Positions 20,148 to 30,518 of a stretch of DNA of 64,000 nt are shown here, one piece after another. Source of the stretch: Gracilibacillus caseinilyticus (GTDB lineage: Bacteria > Bacillota > Bacilli > Bacillales > Amphibacillaceae); assembly GCF_022919115.1 (NCBI RefSeq), contig NZ_CP095072.1, forward strand, positions 2,976,001-3,040,000, in the 5' to 3' direction. The notes under the pieces were generated by a model. The model saw nothing but the letters and a program-made list of their open reading frames with translations, had not been told where the DNA came from and did no database searches. Each line of letters begins with the position of its first letter. Position 1 is the stretch's first letter. Position numbers and translations under genes: made by a program.

Positions 20148-21095
20148 TTATTTCTTAGCAAATTTCAGTGCTTTTTCGGTATTGGCAAAATGCATTTTTG
20201 CTAAATCAGATAGGTGTTCCAAGCCGTGCTTTTTAATTAGATATGCAGCTGTCTCGTCCACTTTACTCGAAGCCCCTTTCGGAATAGTGATGCCTGCTTG
20301 AGAAGACAGTTTCTCCATTTCTTTGACGAATTTTGCTCTTGCGATAATCGATGCAGCAGCAACAGCAGTAGAATAGCTTTCTGCTTTCGTCATAAAGTAA
20401 GTCTGCTTTTCTAATTGTATGCCTTCCTGCTTAATATGTTTGATATAGGAAGACGGCTGGCAAAATTGGTCGATAAGAATGCCTGCCCCTGGATCGGCTT
20501 CCAGTTTTTTTAGCAGTTTTTGAATGGCATGCTGATGAAGCATTGCTTTCATCTTCCCTTGATTCCAGCCTTTTTTCTGCAGTTGGTTGTACTTGTCATT
20601 ATGTAATGTCATTAATGTGTACGGAATTTTCTCTTTCACGATTTCCTTTGCTAATACACGAATACGATCATCTGTCAGGGTTTTGGAATCGGTGATGCCT
20701 AACGATTTCAGTAATCCGGTTTTTTCTTCGGGAACATAGACAGCACTGACCGTAATCGGACCAAAATAATCTCCTGTACCAGCTTCATCTGTGCCTATAT
20801 GGGCAGAGCGGAATAATGATTCTGGCGGCATATAATCATGTTCATTAACAGAACCTTGGTCACGAGAAGATCCCTTCGTATTAGTCGCGATTTTCTGCCA
20901 TCTATTTGATTCGGTAACGGCTTGCTGTCCCTGGAACATTACTTTACCAGAGTGGTAGGCTGTAATCGTGACATTATTATATTTAGCTAAGAAAAGACTA
21001 TTTGCCGGAACTTTGGTAATATAATCTACGTAATAATCTTTTAGCTTTGGTAAATCTTTTTTAGTAATCTGTAAAACAATAGTTGACACTAGCAT
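20148..21095 (-). CDS. rnhC: Ribonuclease HIII
   Basis: It cuts the RNA strand of RNA-DNA hybrids. The 315-residue protein has the TBP-like N-terminal domain (residues 1-85) that distinguishes HIII from HII, then the RNase H fold with GTDEAGTGDYFGP (catalytic Asp-Glu), the motif SKTLTDDRI, and DQF and KAES motifs further on. Convergent with pheT and divergent from zapA, matching B. subtilis. Confidence 0.95.
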   Translation of the reverse strand: MLVSTIVLQITKKDLPKLKDYYVDYITKVPANSLFLAKYNNVTITAYHSGKVMFQGQQAVTESNRWQKIATNTKGSSRDQGSVNEHDYMPPESLFRSAHIGTDEAGTGDYFGPITVSAVYVPEEKTGLLKSLGITDSKTLTDDRIRVLAKEIVKEKIPYTLMTLHNDKYNQLQKKGWNQGKMKAMLHQHAIQKLLKKLEADPGAGILIDQFCQPSSYIKHIKQEGIQLEKQTYFMTKAESYSTAVAAASIIARAKFVKEMEKLSSQAGITIPKGASSKVDETAAYLIKKHGLEHLSDLAKMHFANTEKALKFAKK

Positions 21096-21213
21096 TCGTC
21101 CTTTCTTATTTTCTATAATAAGTATAACAGGAAAGGTTTTATCAGAATAGTTTTCTAATTGAATGCTTCATGTTAATATTAATTTTAAGGTTATTTGTCT
21201 AGAAGGGGGAATC

Positions 21214-21477
21214 ATGGTGTCCCAACCAGAAAAAGCACGGACCACCGTTGATATATATGGTAGATCCTACAATATTGTAGGGAATGAAAAACATGAACAA
21301 GTACGCATAGTGGCTAGCCTGGTCGATGAAAAAATGCGTGAAATACATGAGGTTAATAAATCATTGGACACTACGAATTTAGCAGTTTTAACAGCAGTTA
21401 ATACAATGAATGATTACATAAAGTTAAAAGAAGAGTTTGACGTATTACAAAAATTACTTGAGGAGAAAGAGGAATAG
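21214..21477 (+). CDS. zapA: Cell division protein ZapA
   Basis: An 87-residue FtsZ-ring stabiliser: beta strands (RTTVDIYGRSYNIVG), the sequence EHVRI-like EQVRIVASLVDEKMREI, then a long C-terminal coiled coil. I chose ATG 21214, which has AGAAGGGGGAAT upstream, over the open frame from 21163. It ends eight bases before the CvpA gene. Confidence 0.92.
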   Translation: MVSQPEKARTTVDIYGRSYNIVGNEKHEQVRIVASLVDEKMREIHEVNKSLDTTNLAVLTAVNTMNDYIKLKEEFDVLQKLLEEKEE

Positions 21478-21484
21478 CGTTGTC

Positions 21485-22036
21485 ATGGTGAATTTAATAT
21501 TGATTGTTTTATTTATAATTGGAGTACTTGTTGGAATGAGAAGAGGATTTATCCTGCAAGTTCTTCATTTGACTGGATTTATTGTTGCTTTTATTGTTGC
21601 AGCTACTTATTATGATGATTTGGCGTCTAATTTGGAGCTGTGGATTCCATATCCGGAAATTATGTCAGATGCGTCATGGGCTGTTTTCTTAGAAGCAGTT
21701 CCTTTAGAAACTGCTTATTATAATGCTATTGCATTTGGTGCATTATTTTTTGTAAGTAAAATTATTCTGCAGATCATCGCTACCATGCTTGATTTTGTTG
21801 CTGATTTACCGTTCTTGCGACTGATCAACAGCTGGTTAGGAGCGGTATTAGGCTTTGTTGAAGTTTATTTGCTTATTTTTGTTGCACTATATATATTAGC
21901 ATTGGCTCCTGTATCACATATTCAGACGATGATTGATCATTCAGGTATCGCAACTTCGATTATTGAACATACTCCAGTATTGTCAGAGAAATTGACGAAT
22001 TATTGGTTTGAAAGTGATCCATTTCATAAGGAGTAG
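21485..22036 (+). CDS. CvpA family membrane protein (YshB-like)
   Basis: About 183 residues with four or five membrane helices and the CvpA-type N terminus (LVGMRRGFILQVLHLTGFIVAF). The family takes part in envelope functions, but the mechanism is unclear. ATG 21485 overlaps no neighbour; the upstream open frame from 21437 lies inside zapA. Gene order zapA-yshB-polX-mutS2 is that of B. subtilis. Confidence 0.88.
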   Translation: MVNLILIVLFIIGVLVGMRRGFILQVLHLTGFIVAFIVAATYYDDLASNLELWIPYPEIMSDASWAVFLEAVPLETAYYNAIAFGALFFVSKIILQIIATMLDFVADLPFLRLINSWLGAVLGFVEVYLLIFVALYILALAPVSHIQTMIDHSGIATSIIEHTPVLSEKLTNYWFESDPFHKE

Positions 22037-22042
22037 TACATA

Positions 22043-22076
22043 TGCCCTTGCAACGAGAGACAGCAAGGGTATTTAT
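22043..22076 (+). terminator. Hairpin between the CvpA gene and polX
   Basis: ATGCCCTTGC and GCAAGGGTAT pair around an 11-base loop. The T-run is weak, so read-through into polX is likely. Confidence 0.55.
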
Positions 22077-22097
22077 CTGTAAAGTGAGGGGAAATAC

Positions 22098-23813
22098 ATG
22101 ACTGTGAACAAAAAAGACGTTATAAAATTATTAGAAAAAATCGCCACATATATGGAATTAAAAGGTGAAAATCCGTTCAAAATTTCCGCTTATCGTAAAG
22201 CAGCACAAGCTTTGGAAAGAGATGATCGTTCATTAGATGAAATAGATGATTTTACAAAGCTGCAAGGAGTGGGAAAAGGAACAGCTGGTGTTATCACAGA
22301 ATTTGTTGCGAATGGTGAATCAGATACGTTACAACAATTAGAAAAAGAAGTACCGGAAGGACTGATTCCGCTCTTACATCTTCAAGGATTAGGTGGAAAA
22401 AAACTGGCGAAGCTCTATCATGAGCTGAATGTGATGGATGAGGAATCTTTAAGAAAAGCATGTGAGAATAACGAAATCCAAGTATTAAAAGGATTCGGCA
22501 AAAAAACAGAAGAAAAAATATTAGAAGCACTGAATAATATCGGTGCACGTCCAGAACGATTACCGGTATCTGTTGTAACAAGTATTGTGGAACAAATTGA
22601 ACAATACTTAGCTTCTATTAAAGAAATTTCACGGTTTTCCATTGCTGGAAGTATGCGGCGTTTTCGTGAGACAGTTAAGGACCTTGATTTTATTATTGCA
22701 ACAGATAGTCCTGAACAGGTTCGGGAACAATTACTAGCCTTCGAATCTCGAATTGATACGATTGCAGCAGGTGAAACAAAAGTGTCCATTGTAGTAGAAG
22801 GGCGTTATGATATCAGTGTTGATTTTCGCATGGTTACCGATCAGGAATTCGCAACGACATTACATCATTTTACCGGTTCAAAGGATCACAATGTGTTAAT
22901 GCGGCAATTAGCGAAAGGGCAAGGAAAGAAAATCAGCGAGTATGGAGTAGAAGATGTTGAAACGGGTGAAACGGAAACATTCGATTCCGAACAAGCATTT
23001 TACCAAAGCTTTGGTTTGCATTATATTCCACCTGAAATACGAGAAGGAAAAGATGAGATCGATCTGGCGGAGTCCATGATTGAGCTGGTTGACCTGACAT
23101 CGATTCGTGGTGATCTGCACATGCACACAACTTGGAGTGATGGTGCCCAATCGATAGAGGAAATGGTGAATCGTGCCAAAGAAAAAGGATATGATTTTAT
23201 CGCGATCACGGATCATTCCAAGTTTTTACGAGTGGCAAACGGATTAAATGAGGAACGTTTACGATTGCAACGGAAAGAAATCGAACAAGTGCAAGCGAAA
23301 CATTCGGATATCCAGTTGTTTACAGGGGTTGAGATGGATATTCTCCCTGATGGTAAGTTGGATTTCGATAATGATATGCTGCAAGAACTGGATTTTGTCA
23401 TTGCGTCCATCCATTCCAGCTTTCAACAATCACAGGAGAAGATTCATGAACGACTGCTTCAAGCATTACACAATCCGCATGTTGATATGATTGCACATCC
23501 TACTGGCCGTCTAATCGGGAAAAGGGACGGATATTCGGTTGATGTAGAATGGTTGATAAATGAAGCCAAGGGTACCAACACGATACTTGAACTAAATGCT
23601 AATCCAAATCGACTAGATCTCGCCGCTAAATGGGTCGAACTTGCACAGAAGAAAGGTGTAAAAATCGCCATTAATACAGATGCACACAGCTTTCAAATGC
23701 TGGAAGATATGAAGACTGGTGTCGGTACGGCCAGACGCGGTAAATTGAGAAAAGAAACAGTCGTAAATACTTGGACAGCCGAGCAATTACGTCAATGGCT
23801 GGAGAGTAAATAA
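22098..23813 (+). CDS. polX: DNA polymerase/3'-5' exonuclease PolX
   Basis: A 571-residue family X repair polymerase. The N-terminal Pol-beta-like part has two HhH motifs (LQGVGKGTAGVI and LKGFGKKTEEKI) and the nucleotidyltransferase signature AGSMRRFRETVKDLDFI (residues about 184-200). The C-terminal PHP domain (about 333-560) has metal ligands in DLHMHTTWSDG, ITDHSK, GVEMDIL, IASIHSS, IAHPTGR and NTDAHS and gives the exonuclease/AP-endonuclease activity. AGTGAGGGG precedes the start. Confidence 0.96.
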   Translation: MTVNKKDVIKLLEKIATYMELKGENPFKISAYRKAAQALERDDRSLDEIDDFTKLQGVGKGTAGVITEFVANGESDTLQQLEKEVPEGLIPLLHLQGLGGKKLAKLYHELNVMDEESLRKACENNEIQVLKGFGKKTEEKILEALNNIGARPERLPVSVVTSIVEQIEQYLASIKEISRFSIAGSMRRFRETVKDLDFIIATDSPEQVREQLLAFESRIDTIAAGETKVSIVVEGRYDISVDFRMVTDQEFATTLHHFTGSKDHNVLMRQLAKGQGKKISEYGVEDVETGETETFDSEQAFYQSFGLHYIPPEIREGKDEIDLAESMIELVDLTSIRGDLHMHTTWSDGAQSIEEMVNRAKEKGYDFIAITDHSKFLRVANGLNEERLRLQRKEIEQVQAKHSDIQLFTGVEMDILPDGKLDFDNDMLQELDFVIASIHSSFQQSQEKIHERLLQALHNPHVDMIAHPTGRLIGKRDGYSVDVEWLINEAKGTNTILELNANPNRLDLAAKWVELAQKKGVKIAINTDAHSFQMLEDMKTGVGTARRGKLRKETVVNTWTAEQLRQWLESK

Positions 23814-23941
23814 ATTGCTGTTATAATGAGAAGCAGCTTCATTTATAAGCTCATAACAGATAAATCTTAAGGCAAGGGATGGGATTTATCGGGACTACAT
23901 GAATCAATTGCATAACACAAATTAATGGAGGATCATGTTTA

Positions 23942-26290
23942 ATGAATAAACGAATTCTTAGAATATTAGAATTTCATAAAGTGCTGGACCAGCTATCGGA
24001 ATTAGCAGCGTCTTCCTTAGGGAAGGAGAAAGTGCGTAAGCTGCATCCTGCAACGGAGCTTGATAAGGTTGTAAGATGGCAAGACGAAACCGATGAAGCC
24101 TATCATGTGATTCGCTTGAAAGGTCATGTTCCATTAGGGGGAATTGTCGATATAAAACCAAGCGTAAAAAGAGCGGTAATTGGCGGTATCCTTTCCACTA
24201 ATGAATGTCTTGATGTAGCAAGCACTATTTATGGAGGCAAACAGCTCAAGCATTTTATCGATCACTTAGAAGATGTCGACATTCCGATCTTACAGGAATT
24301 ATCGGAGCAAATCGTGCCATTAAATGAACTTGAACGTGAGATTAAAAGCTGTATCGATGATCATGGCCATATGATGGACGGTGCTTCGGACAAATTGCGC
24401 GGCTTACGTTCTAAAATTAGAACGAACGAGAATAAGGTTCGAGATCGGTTAGATAATTATACAAAGACGAAGGCAAAGATGTTATCCGATGCGATAATAA
24501 CAATCCGAAATGATCGCTACGTGTTGCCGGTAAAACAGGAGTACCGCTCTGCCATTGGTGGCATCGTACACGATCAGTCTGCCTCTGGACAGACACTATT
24601 TATGGAGCCACAGTCTGTTGTTGAAATAAATAATGAACTGCAATCGGCTCGTGTTGAAGAAAAAAGAGAAATCGAACGGATTTTGAAAGAACTATCGATC
24701 CGAATTGCTGAGGACGAAAGCTTTCTTATGACAAATGTGGAAGCTCTAGCAGCTATTGATTTTATTGTAGCTCGGGCAAAATTAAGTCATCAGATGAAAG
24801 CAAGTCGTCCAACGATGAATGATCAAGGCGTCATTAAAATGAAACAGGCTCGTCATCCGTTGCTTGACGCTAGTGAAGTAGTTGCCAACGACATTGCACT
24901 AGGTAGGGATTATACGGCAATTGTTATTACAGGGCCAAATACAGGTGGTAAAACCGTTACATTAAAAATGGTAGGTATTTGTACACTGATGGCACAATCA
25001 GGCTTACAGGTTCCTGCTCAGGACGGCTGCGAAATGGCAGTGTTCTCAGATGTGTTCGCAGATATTGGGGACGAACAATCGATCGAGCAGAGTCTGAGTA
25101 CGTTCTCCTCGCACATGACAAATATTGTGGACATCTTAGCGCAGTTTGATGACCAGTCGTTAATCTTGTTTGATGAACTTGGCGCAGGTACAGACCCACA
25201 GGAAGGGGCAGCTCTAGCGATGTCGATTCTGGATCATGTGATCGAACGCAAGGCGAATGTAATTGCAACGACTCATTATCCGGAACTAAAAGCATATGGA
25301 TATAACCGTGATGGTGTTATTAATGCCTCTGTTGAATTTGATGTACAGACACTAAAGCCGACATACCGTCTGTTAATCGGAGTACCAGGACGAAGTAATG
25401 CCTTCGAGATATCGAAAAGACTGGGATTAACTGATGGCATTATTGAAGAGGCGAAAGGACATATTGGTACGGATTCGAAGAGTGTAGAGAATATGATTGC
25501 CTTACTGGAAGATTCCAGAAGAAAAGCAGAAACTGACTATGATGATGCCCATGAATTACTCGAAGAAGCCGCTCAACTGAAGCAAGAATTAGAAAAGAAA
25601 TGGCAGCAATTCGAGCAGGAACGGGAATCTCTATACAAAAAAGCAGAAGAAAAGGCAGAGAAAGCAGTGACGAAAGCGAGAGAGGAAGCGGAATTAATCG
25701 TATCCGAAATTCGTAACATGCAATCTGAAGCTGAAATTAAAGAACATGAATGGATTGAAGCAAAAAAATTACTTAATGAAGCTCAGCCGGAGTTAACAAA
25801 GAAACAGAAAAAACAAGAACCTGTCTTCGATGAAGCAAAAGCCAAAACGCTGCAGACAGGCGATGAAGTTCGTCTTTTATCACTTGATCAGAAAGGCTCT
25901 ATCATAGAACAGACTGGAAAAAACGAATTTCAAGTACAAGTTGGCATCATGAAGATGAAAGCAAAAAGAAAGGATTTGCTATTCATTAAACGGGATGAAC
26001 CAGTTATGGAAAAGCCTTTAGCTACTGTCCGGGGTTCACAGTATCATGTGAAGCCAGAACTAGATCTTCGTGGCGAACGTTATGAAGATGCTCTTAATCA
26101 ATTAGAGAAATACATCGATGATGCCCTTCTCGCAGGATACAACAAAGTATCAATCATTCATGGGAAGGGTACAGGAGCACTTAGAAAAGGTGTGCAGACT
26201 TTTGCCCGGAAACATTCCAAGATCACCAATTCCAGAGATGGTGATATGGGTGAGGGTGGTCTAGGTGTTACGGTTCTAGAATTGAAATAG
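23942..26290 (+). CDS. mutS2: MutS2 (MutSB) ATPase with Smr domain
   Basis: 782 residues: MutS-like core and lever (1-300), ATPase with Walker [15 protein letters not shown] and Walker [17 protein letters not shown], a long charged coiled coil (about 515-620), a KOW-like part and a C-terminal Smr domain with [12 protein letters not shown] and [13 protein letters not shown]. It acts on collided ribosomes and in recombination control, not in mismatch repair. GGAGGATCATGTTTA lies upstream of ATG 23942. Confidence 0.96.
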   Translation: MNKRILRILEFHKVLDQLSELAASSLGKEKVRKLHPATELDKVVRWQDETDEAYHVIRLKGHVPLGGIVDIKPSVKRAVIGGILSTNECLDVASTIYGGKQLKHFIDHLEDVDIPILQELSEQIVPLNELEREIKSCIDDHGHMMDGASDKLRGLRSKIRTNENKVRDRLDNYTKTKAKMLSDAIITIRNDRYVLPVKQEYRSAIGGIVHDQSASGQTLFMEPQSVVEINNELQSARVEEKREIERILKELSIRIAEDESFLMTNVEALAAIDFIVARAKLSHQMKASRPTMNDQGVIKMKQARHPLLDASEVVANDIALGRDYTAIVITGPNTGGKTVTLKMVGICTLMAQSGLQVPAQDGCEMAVFSDVFADIGDEQSIEQSLSTFSSHMTNIVDILAQFDDQSLILFDELGAGTDPQEGAALAMSILDHVIERKANVIATTHYPELKAYGYNRDGVINASVEFDVQTLKPTYRLLIGVPGRSNAFEISKRLGLTDGIIEEAKGHIGTDSKSVENMIALLEDSRRKAETDYDDAHELLEEAAQLKQELEKKWQQFEQERESLYKKAEEKAEKAVTKAREEAELIVSEIRNMQSEAEIKEHEWIEAKKLLNEAQPELTKKQKKQEPVFDEAKAKTLQTGDEVRLLSLDQKGSIIEQTGKNEFQVQVGIMKMKAKRKDLLFIKRDEPVMEKPLATVRGSQYHVKPELDLRGERYEDALNQLEKYIDDALLAGYNKVSIIHGKGTGALRKGVQTFARKHSKITNSRDGDMGEGGLGVTVLELK

Positions 26291-26304
26291 GAGGAGACTG
26301 GAAT

Positions 26305-26709
26305 ATGAACTTTTGGGAGAACGTGTTTGTGGAGACTGCTGCCAGATACAGTGTCGCTGTTTTATGTTTACTTGTGTTTCTTGTTGTATTTGAGCTAGTA
26401 ACTTCCTACAAAAATTGGGACGAAATTAAAAAAGGTAACCTGAGTGTTGCGATGGCAACAGGCGGAAAGATCTTTGGGATAGCGAATATTTTCCGCTACT
26501 CCATTGAGCATAATGATACCATTTTGCAAAGTATCGCCTGGGGTGGCTTCGGATTTTTATTATTATTATTTGGTTATTTTATTTTCGAATTTTTAACCCC
26601 AACTTATAAAATCGACCAGGAAATAGCAAATGATAACCGTGCAGTTGGTTTTATATCACTTGTCATTTCAGTCGGTTTATCTTATGTGATCGGTTCAAGT
26701 ATCCAGTAA
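26305..26709 (+). CDS. DUF350 membrane protein (YshE-like)
   Basis: A 134-residue protein with four membrane helices in two repeats, each carrying the DUF350 pattern of a helix followed by a glycine/alanine-rich turn (VAMATGGKIFGIANIFRYSI). It begins 14 bases after mutS2 with AGGAGGAG upstream, as in B. subtilis. Function unknown. Confidence 0.88.
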   Translation: MNFWENVFVETAARYSVAVLCLLVFLVVFELVTSYKNWDEIKKGNLSVAMATGGKIFGIANIFRYSIEHNDTILQSIAWGGFGFLLLLFGYFIFEFLTPTYKIDQEIANDNRAVGFISLVISVGLSYVIGSSIQ

Positions 26710-26721
26710 GGGAGTGGACTC

Positions 26722-26802
26722 GTGAAGACTTTAGCGTATGTATTACTTGTTATTGCCATCATATTTATGGCGGTTGGTATCTATTACGTAACTTCGGTAT
26801 AG
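26722..26802 (+). CDS. 26-residue single-helix membrane peptide
   Basis: GTG 26722 follows AAGGGAGTGGACTC and encodes a short peptide that is almost all one membrane helix (TLAYVLLVIAIIFMAVGIYYV). It starts 12 bases after the DUF350 gene. The good ribosome site and clean helix make it plausible, but I know no homologue. Confidence 0.5.
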   Translation: MKTLAYVLLVIAIIFMAVGIYYVTSV

Positions 26803-26906
26803 TTTTGACTTGCTGTCATAGGATAACAATAAGCAAAGTATTAGTATGATTTTTTTGTCAATGTTATACTTGTTAGGAACTTGGAATAATGAAGGAGGAA
26901 TTATAA

Positions 26907-27221
26907 ATGGCAATCGTAGCAGCTAATGATGGGACTTTTAGTAATGAAACTAGTGAGGGATTAGTGTTAGCAGACTTTTGGGCTACTTGGTGTGGACCTT
27001 GTAAAATGATCGCACCAGTGCTAGAAGAAATAGATGGAGAAATGAGCGATACTGTTAAAATCGTAAAACTGGATGTAGATGAAAATCAAGAAACAGCTGG
27101 TAAATACGGAGTAATGAGTATCCCTACACTTCTTCTTTTCAAAGACGGTGAAGTAGTCGAGCAAGTAGTAGGCTATCAGCCAAAAGAAGCACTTGTTGAA
27201 ATCATCAACAAACATGCATAA
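26907..27221 (+). CDS. trxA: Thioredoxin
   Basis: A 104-residue general disulfide reductase with the active site WCGPCK (Cys29 and Cys32), the cis-proline motif [11 protein letters not shown] and standard length. AAGGAGGAATTATAA precedes the ATG. A hairpin terminator follows. Confidence 0.98.
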   Translation: MAIVAANDGTFSNETSEGLVLADFWATWCGPCKMIAPVLEEIDGEMSDTVKIVKLDVDENQETAGKYGVMSIPTLLLFKDGEVVEQVVGYQPKEALVEIINKHA

Positions 27222-27229
27222 GGAATGCG

Positions 27230-27272
27230 CGAATCCCTTGTTATAGCAGAAGCTGTAATGAGGGATTCTTTT
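27230..27272 (+). terminator. Terminator after trxA
   Basis: GAATCCCT (27230-27237) and AGGGATTC (27260-27267), with an inner TTA-AGC/GCT-TAA pair, then Ts. Confidence 0.8.
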
Positions 27273-27304
27273 CGGAAAGAAGATTGTAGCTGGGAGGTGA
27301 GTAG

Positions 27305-29083
27305 TTGGAGGAGCATATAAGAGAGAAGTTGGCTGTTTTACCGACGCAGCCAGGGTGTTACCTAATGAAAGATAAGCATGACACTGTTATTTATGTCGGT
27401 AAGTCCAAACTGCTTCGTAACCGTGTGCGCTCTTATTTTATAGGCGCTAATGATCAAAAAACACAACGTCTTGTTCGGGAAATAAAAGACTTTGAATATA
27501 TTGTAACCAGTTCTGAAATAGAAGCATTAATACTGGAAATGAACCTGATTAAGAAATATGATCCGAAGTACAACGTGTTATTGAAAGATGATAAGTCCTA
27601 TCCATTTTTGAAAATCACGAATGAAAGGCATCCACGGCTCATTATCACGAGAAAAGTGAAAAAGGATAAAGGGAAATATTTTGGTCCATATCCGAATGTG
27701 CTCGCAGCGAGAGAGACAAAGAAATTACTGGACAGATTATATCCATTACGAAAATGCAATAATCCGAAAGGGCGTCATTGTCTCTATTATCACATGCATC
27801 AATGCTTGGCGTGTGCAGATGATCCACCGTCCAAAGAAGATTATCAAAAAATCACACAGGAAATCGTCAGTTTCTTAAATGGTGGGCATAAGGCAATCAA
27901 AAACGATTTGCAAGAAAAAATGTTAGCCGCATCGGAAGACTTAAACTTTGAGCGGGCCAAAGAATTTCGTGATATGATTCAGCATATAGAATCGGTGATG
28001 GAACAGCAGAAAATGACGATGAATGATCAGGTTAATCGTGACGTATTCCATTACAGTTATGATAAAGGCTGGATGTGTGTACAAGTCTTTTTTATTCGCC
28101 AAGGGAAGTTAATCGAAAGGGATATTTCGATTTTTCCGTTTTTTGATGAAGCACAGGAGACTTTTATCAGCTTTATTGGTAGTTTTTATTTGCATCATCA
28201 TCATCCGAAACCGAAACAAATTCTTGTGCCACTTGCAACAGATACAGAGTTATTAAAACAACTGTTAGAAGTGGACGTTCACATACCTATGCGGGGGAGA
28301 AAGAAAGAGTTAGTTGAACTTGCAGGAAAAAATGCTGAGATAGCCTTGCAGGAGAAATTCAGCTTAATTGAACGAAATGAAGAACGAACGATACGAGCGG
28401 TTGAAAGCTTGGGGGAAAAGCTTCACATTGAAACACCTCACCGAATAGAAGCCTTTGATAATTCCAATATTCAAGGAACAGATCCAGTTTCAGCGATGGT
28501 TGTGTTTATCGATGGCAAGCCTGCTAAGAAAGAATACCGCAAATACAAAATAAAAAGTGTTGAAGGACCGGATGATTACGAAACGATGCGTGAGGTCATC
28601 AGGAGACGATATACGAGAATATTAAAAGAGGACGCACCGCTTCCGGACTTGATTCTTGTCGATGGATCGAAAGGACAGATGTCGGCTGCCATCGAGGTGC
28701 TGGAAAATGAACTTGGTCTTGATATTCCACTTTGCGGTCTAGCGAAAGATGATAAACATAGAACGAGTGAACTATTATATGGGGACCCTCCAGAAATTGT
28801 AGGGTTAGACAGGCGCTCCCAGGAATTTTATTTTATTCAACGAATCCAAGATGAGGTACACCGGTTTGCGATTACTTTTCACAGGCAGCTAAGAGGTAAA
28901 AGTGCGTTTCATTCTAAATTAGATGAAATTGAAGGAGTAGGAGCCCAGCGCAAAAAAACACTCCTTACTCATTTTAAATCAATCAAAGAGATTGAACAGG
29001 CCTCCATTGAAGAAATAACGAAGCTGGGAATTCCAAAGCCGATAGCAGAGCGGATTCTGCAACAATTAAGCACAATGAATTAA
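27305..29083 (+). CDS. uvrC: UvrABC excinuclease subunit C
   Basis: It makes both incisions in nucleotide excision repair. The 592-residue protein has the GIY-YIG domain (residues 12-90, [19 protein letters not shown]), a cysteine cluster ([22 protein letters not shown]) of the Fe-S type, a UVR motif near 200-235, the RNase H-like domain ([21 protein letters not shown]) and tandem HhH motifs at the end. TTG 27305 is the start behind GGGAGGTGAGTAG. Confidence 0.96.
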   Translation: MEEHIREKLAVLPTQPGCYLMKDKHDTVIYVGKSKLLRNRVRSYFIGANDQKTQRLVREIKDFEYIVTSSEIEALILEMNLIKKYDPKYNVLLKDDKSYPFLKITNERHPRLIITRKVKKDKGKYFGPYPNVLAARETKKLLDRLYPLRKCNNPKGRHCLYYHMHQCLACADDPPSKEDYQKITQEIVSFLNGGHKAIKNDLQEKMLAASEDLNFERAKEFRDMIQHIESVMEQQKMTMNDQVNRDVFHYSYDKGWMCVQVFFIRQGKLIERDISIFPFFDEAQETFISFIGSFYLHHHHPKPKQILVPLATDTELLKQLLEVDVHIPMRGRKKELVELAGKNAEIALQEKFSLIERNEERTIRAVESLGEKLHIETPHRIEAFDNSNIQGTDPVSAMVVFIDGKPAKKEYRKYKIKSVEGPDDYETMREVIRRRYTRILKEDAPLPDLILVDGSKGQMSAAIEVLENELGLDIPLCGLAKDDKHRTSELLYGDPPEIVGLDRRSQEFYFIQRIQDEVHRFAITFHRQLRGKSAFHSKLDEIEGVGAQRKKTLLTHFKSIKEIEQASIEEITKLGIPKPIAERILQQLSTMN

Positions 29084-29110
29084 AGCTCCTTACGAAATAA
29101 GGAGCTTTAA
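29080..29110. terminator. Bidirectional terminator between uvrC and yslB
   Basis: TTAAAGCTCCTTA (29080-29092) pairs with TAAGGAGCTTTAA (29098-29110); it overlaps the stop codons of both convergent genes. Confidence 0.85.
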
Positions 29111-29532
29111 TTATGTAATACGTGAAAGAGTACGTGATCTTTTTTCATTTCCGCTAATCCTTCACAGCTTTTATTGGTAAGTTGAAAAATGGTTTCCGCA
29201 AGAAAGCCTGCTTCCAAATGGAAGTCTATATCTTTAATCGTTTCTAATCTCGCTTTCACTAACTCTCCATCTAGCTGATAAATAAAACCGCGACGTTTTT
29301 CCTGAATCAGTCGTATTTCTCCCCAACCAGCATGCTGAAAAAATTCCTGGATTTCGTTATATGTAGCACATTCAGCCTGACGGGCGAAGCTTTTCCCCAT
29401 TACATATAAGATCAGATTGGAATCCTGTCCCAATACTTCTGGTAATCCAATATAACGTAACAAATCATAACCACTGCTGGTAGATTGTAAGTTTGAAAGT
29501 ATAGTTGCTAAGCTTGTCTTATTCTGTGTCAC
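29107..29532 (-). CDS. yslB: DUF2507 protein YslB-like
   Basis: A 141-residue soluble protein (motifs GYDLLRYIGLPEVLGQD and FLAETIFQLTNKSCEG) recognised as the DUF2507/YslB family of the 4-vinyl-reductase/V4R fold. It lies between uvrC and sdhC on the opposite strand, as in B. subtilis. Function unknown. Confidence 0.88.
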   Translation of the reverse strand: MTQNKTSLATILSNLQSTSSGYDLLRYIGLPEVLGQDSNLILYVMGKSFARQAECATYNEIQEFFQHAGWGEIRLIQEKRRGFIYQLDGELVKARLETIKDIDFHLEAGFLAETIFQLTNKSCEGLAEMKKDHVLFHVLHN

Positions 29533-29875
29533 AAATTGTTCCCCTCTCTAGCCTACATCAAAACGATACTGTTTGTATTCATTATCTCCTTTTTTCATTC
29601 ATTCTGCAATCGTTCAAAAGTAATTTTCTCTAAAATTCTCCAGATTATCGACAAATTTTTGAATAAAAAGAATTCGTTTTCTTGACGCTTTTTCATGATA
29701 GAAGTACAATGAATGTGGTACCAATATACGAATTTCTTTGGATGGGAGCTCTCGTATAATTGAGATGAAACGAAAGATAGAATCTCCGTACGAGATGTAA
29801 AGCGCTTCACTGTAAAAGCGTTTAGAAGAGTCGTATGTTGCAAATTGACATGAATGACAGAGGGGGGTACAAAAG
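29533..29875 (+). promoter_or_regulatory. Upstream region of sdhCAB
   Basis: There is no convincing gene here. AAAGCGCTTC at 29798-29807 is a weak match to a CcpA cre box; I would not rely on it. AGAGGGGGG at 29860 is the ribosome site of sdhC. The leader should hold the sdh promoter, but I cannot pick it with certainty. Confidence 0.3.
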
Positions 29876-30484
29876 GTGGAGAATAGGGAATTCTTTTATC
29901 GCAGGTTACATTCGCTATTAGGGGTTGTGCCGATCGGTATTTTTTTAATGCAGCATTTAGTTGTGAATCATTTTGCTGTTTATGGTGAGAAAAACTTTAA
30001 CCAGGCAGCTCATTTTATGGAATCATTGCCATTCCGATATGCGCTGGAGATCTTCGTTATCTTCTTGCCGATCTTGTTTCATGCCGTATTAGGTGTCTAT
30101 ATCGTATTCGTTGCCAAGAATAATGTGAGACGTTATGGCTTTTTCCGTAACTGGATGTTTTACTTGCAGCGAATCACAGGTATTGTCACATTAGTATTTC
30201 TTGTGTGGCACGTTTGGGAAACAAGAATTCAGATTGGAATGGGAACGAAAGAACTAGATTTTAGCCTAATGGAAGACATCGTATCTAATCCGGTAATGTT
30301 ATGGTTCTACATTATTGGTATTATTTCAACCACTTTCCATTTTGCGAATGGTTTATGGAGCTTTTTAGTCAGCTGGGGTATTACGGTAACACCTCGCTCA
30401 CAGAAGATAGCTACATATGTAACATTACTAATTTTCTTAGCAATATCATATGTCGGAGTTAGTGCTATTTTAGCATTCGTTTAA
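29876..30484 (+). CDS. sdhC: Succinate dehydrogenase cytochrome b558 subunit
   Basis: The membrane anchor of complex II, 202 residues with five helices and haem-ligand histidines (HSLLGVVPIGIFLMQHL, ILFHAVLGVYI, LVWHVWETRI, TTFHFANGLWSF). It is the B. subtilis-type single anchor that binds two haems and reduces menaquinone. GTG 29876 is the start. First gene of sdhCAB. Confidence 0.96.
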   Translation: MENREFFYRRLHSLLGVVPIGIFLMQHLVVNHFAVYGEKNFNQAAHFMESLPFRYALEIFVIFLPILFHAVLGVYIVFVAKNNVRRYGFFRNWMFYLQRITGIVTLVFLVWHVWETRIQIGMGTKELDFSLMEDIVSNPVMLWFYIIGIISTTFHFANGLWSFLVSWGITVTPRSQKIATYVTLLIFLAISYVGVSAILAFV

Positions 30485-30518
30485 TTAAGTAGCAGGAAAG
30501 TAGAGGGAGTGAGTTTAC

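Noticed and set aside
29798..29807. CcpA cre box before sdhC
   Set aside because: The central AAAGCGCTT is suggestive but the outer positions do not fit the consensus.
29595..29843. 82-codon open frame on the minus strand before sdhC
   Set aside because: AT-rich, no family pattern, and lies in the likely sdh promoter region.
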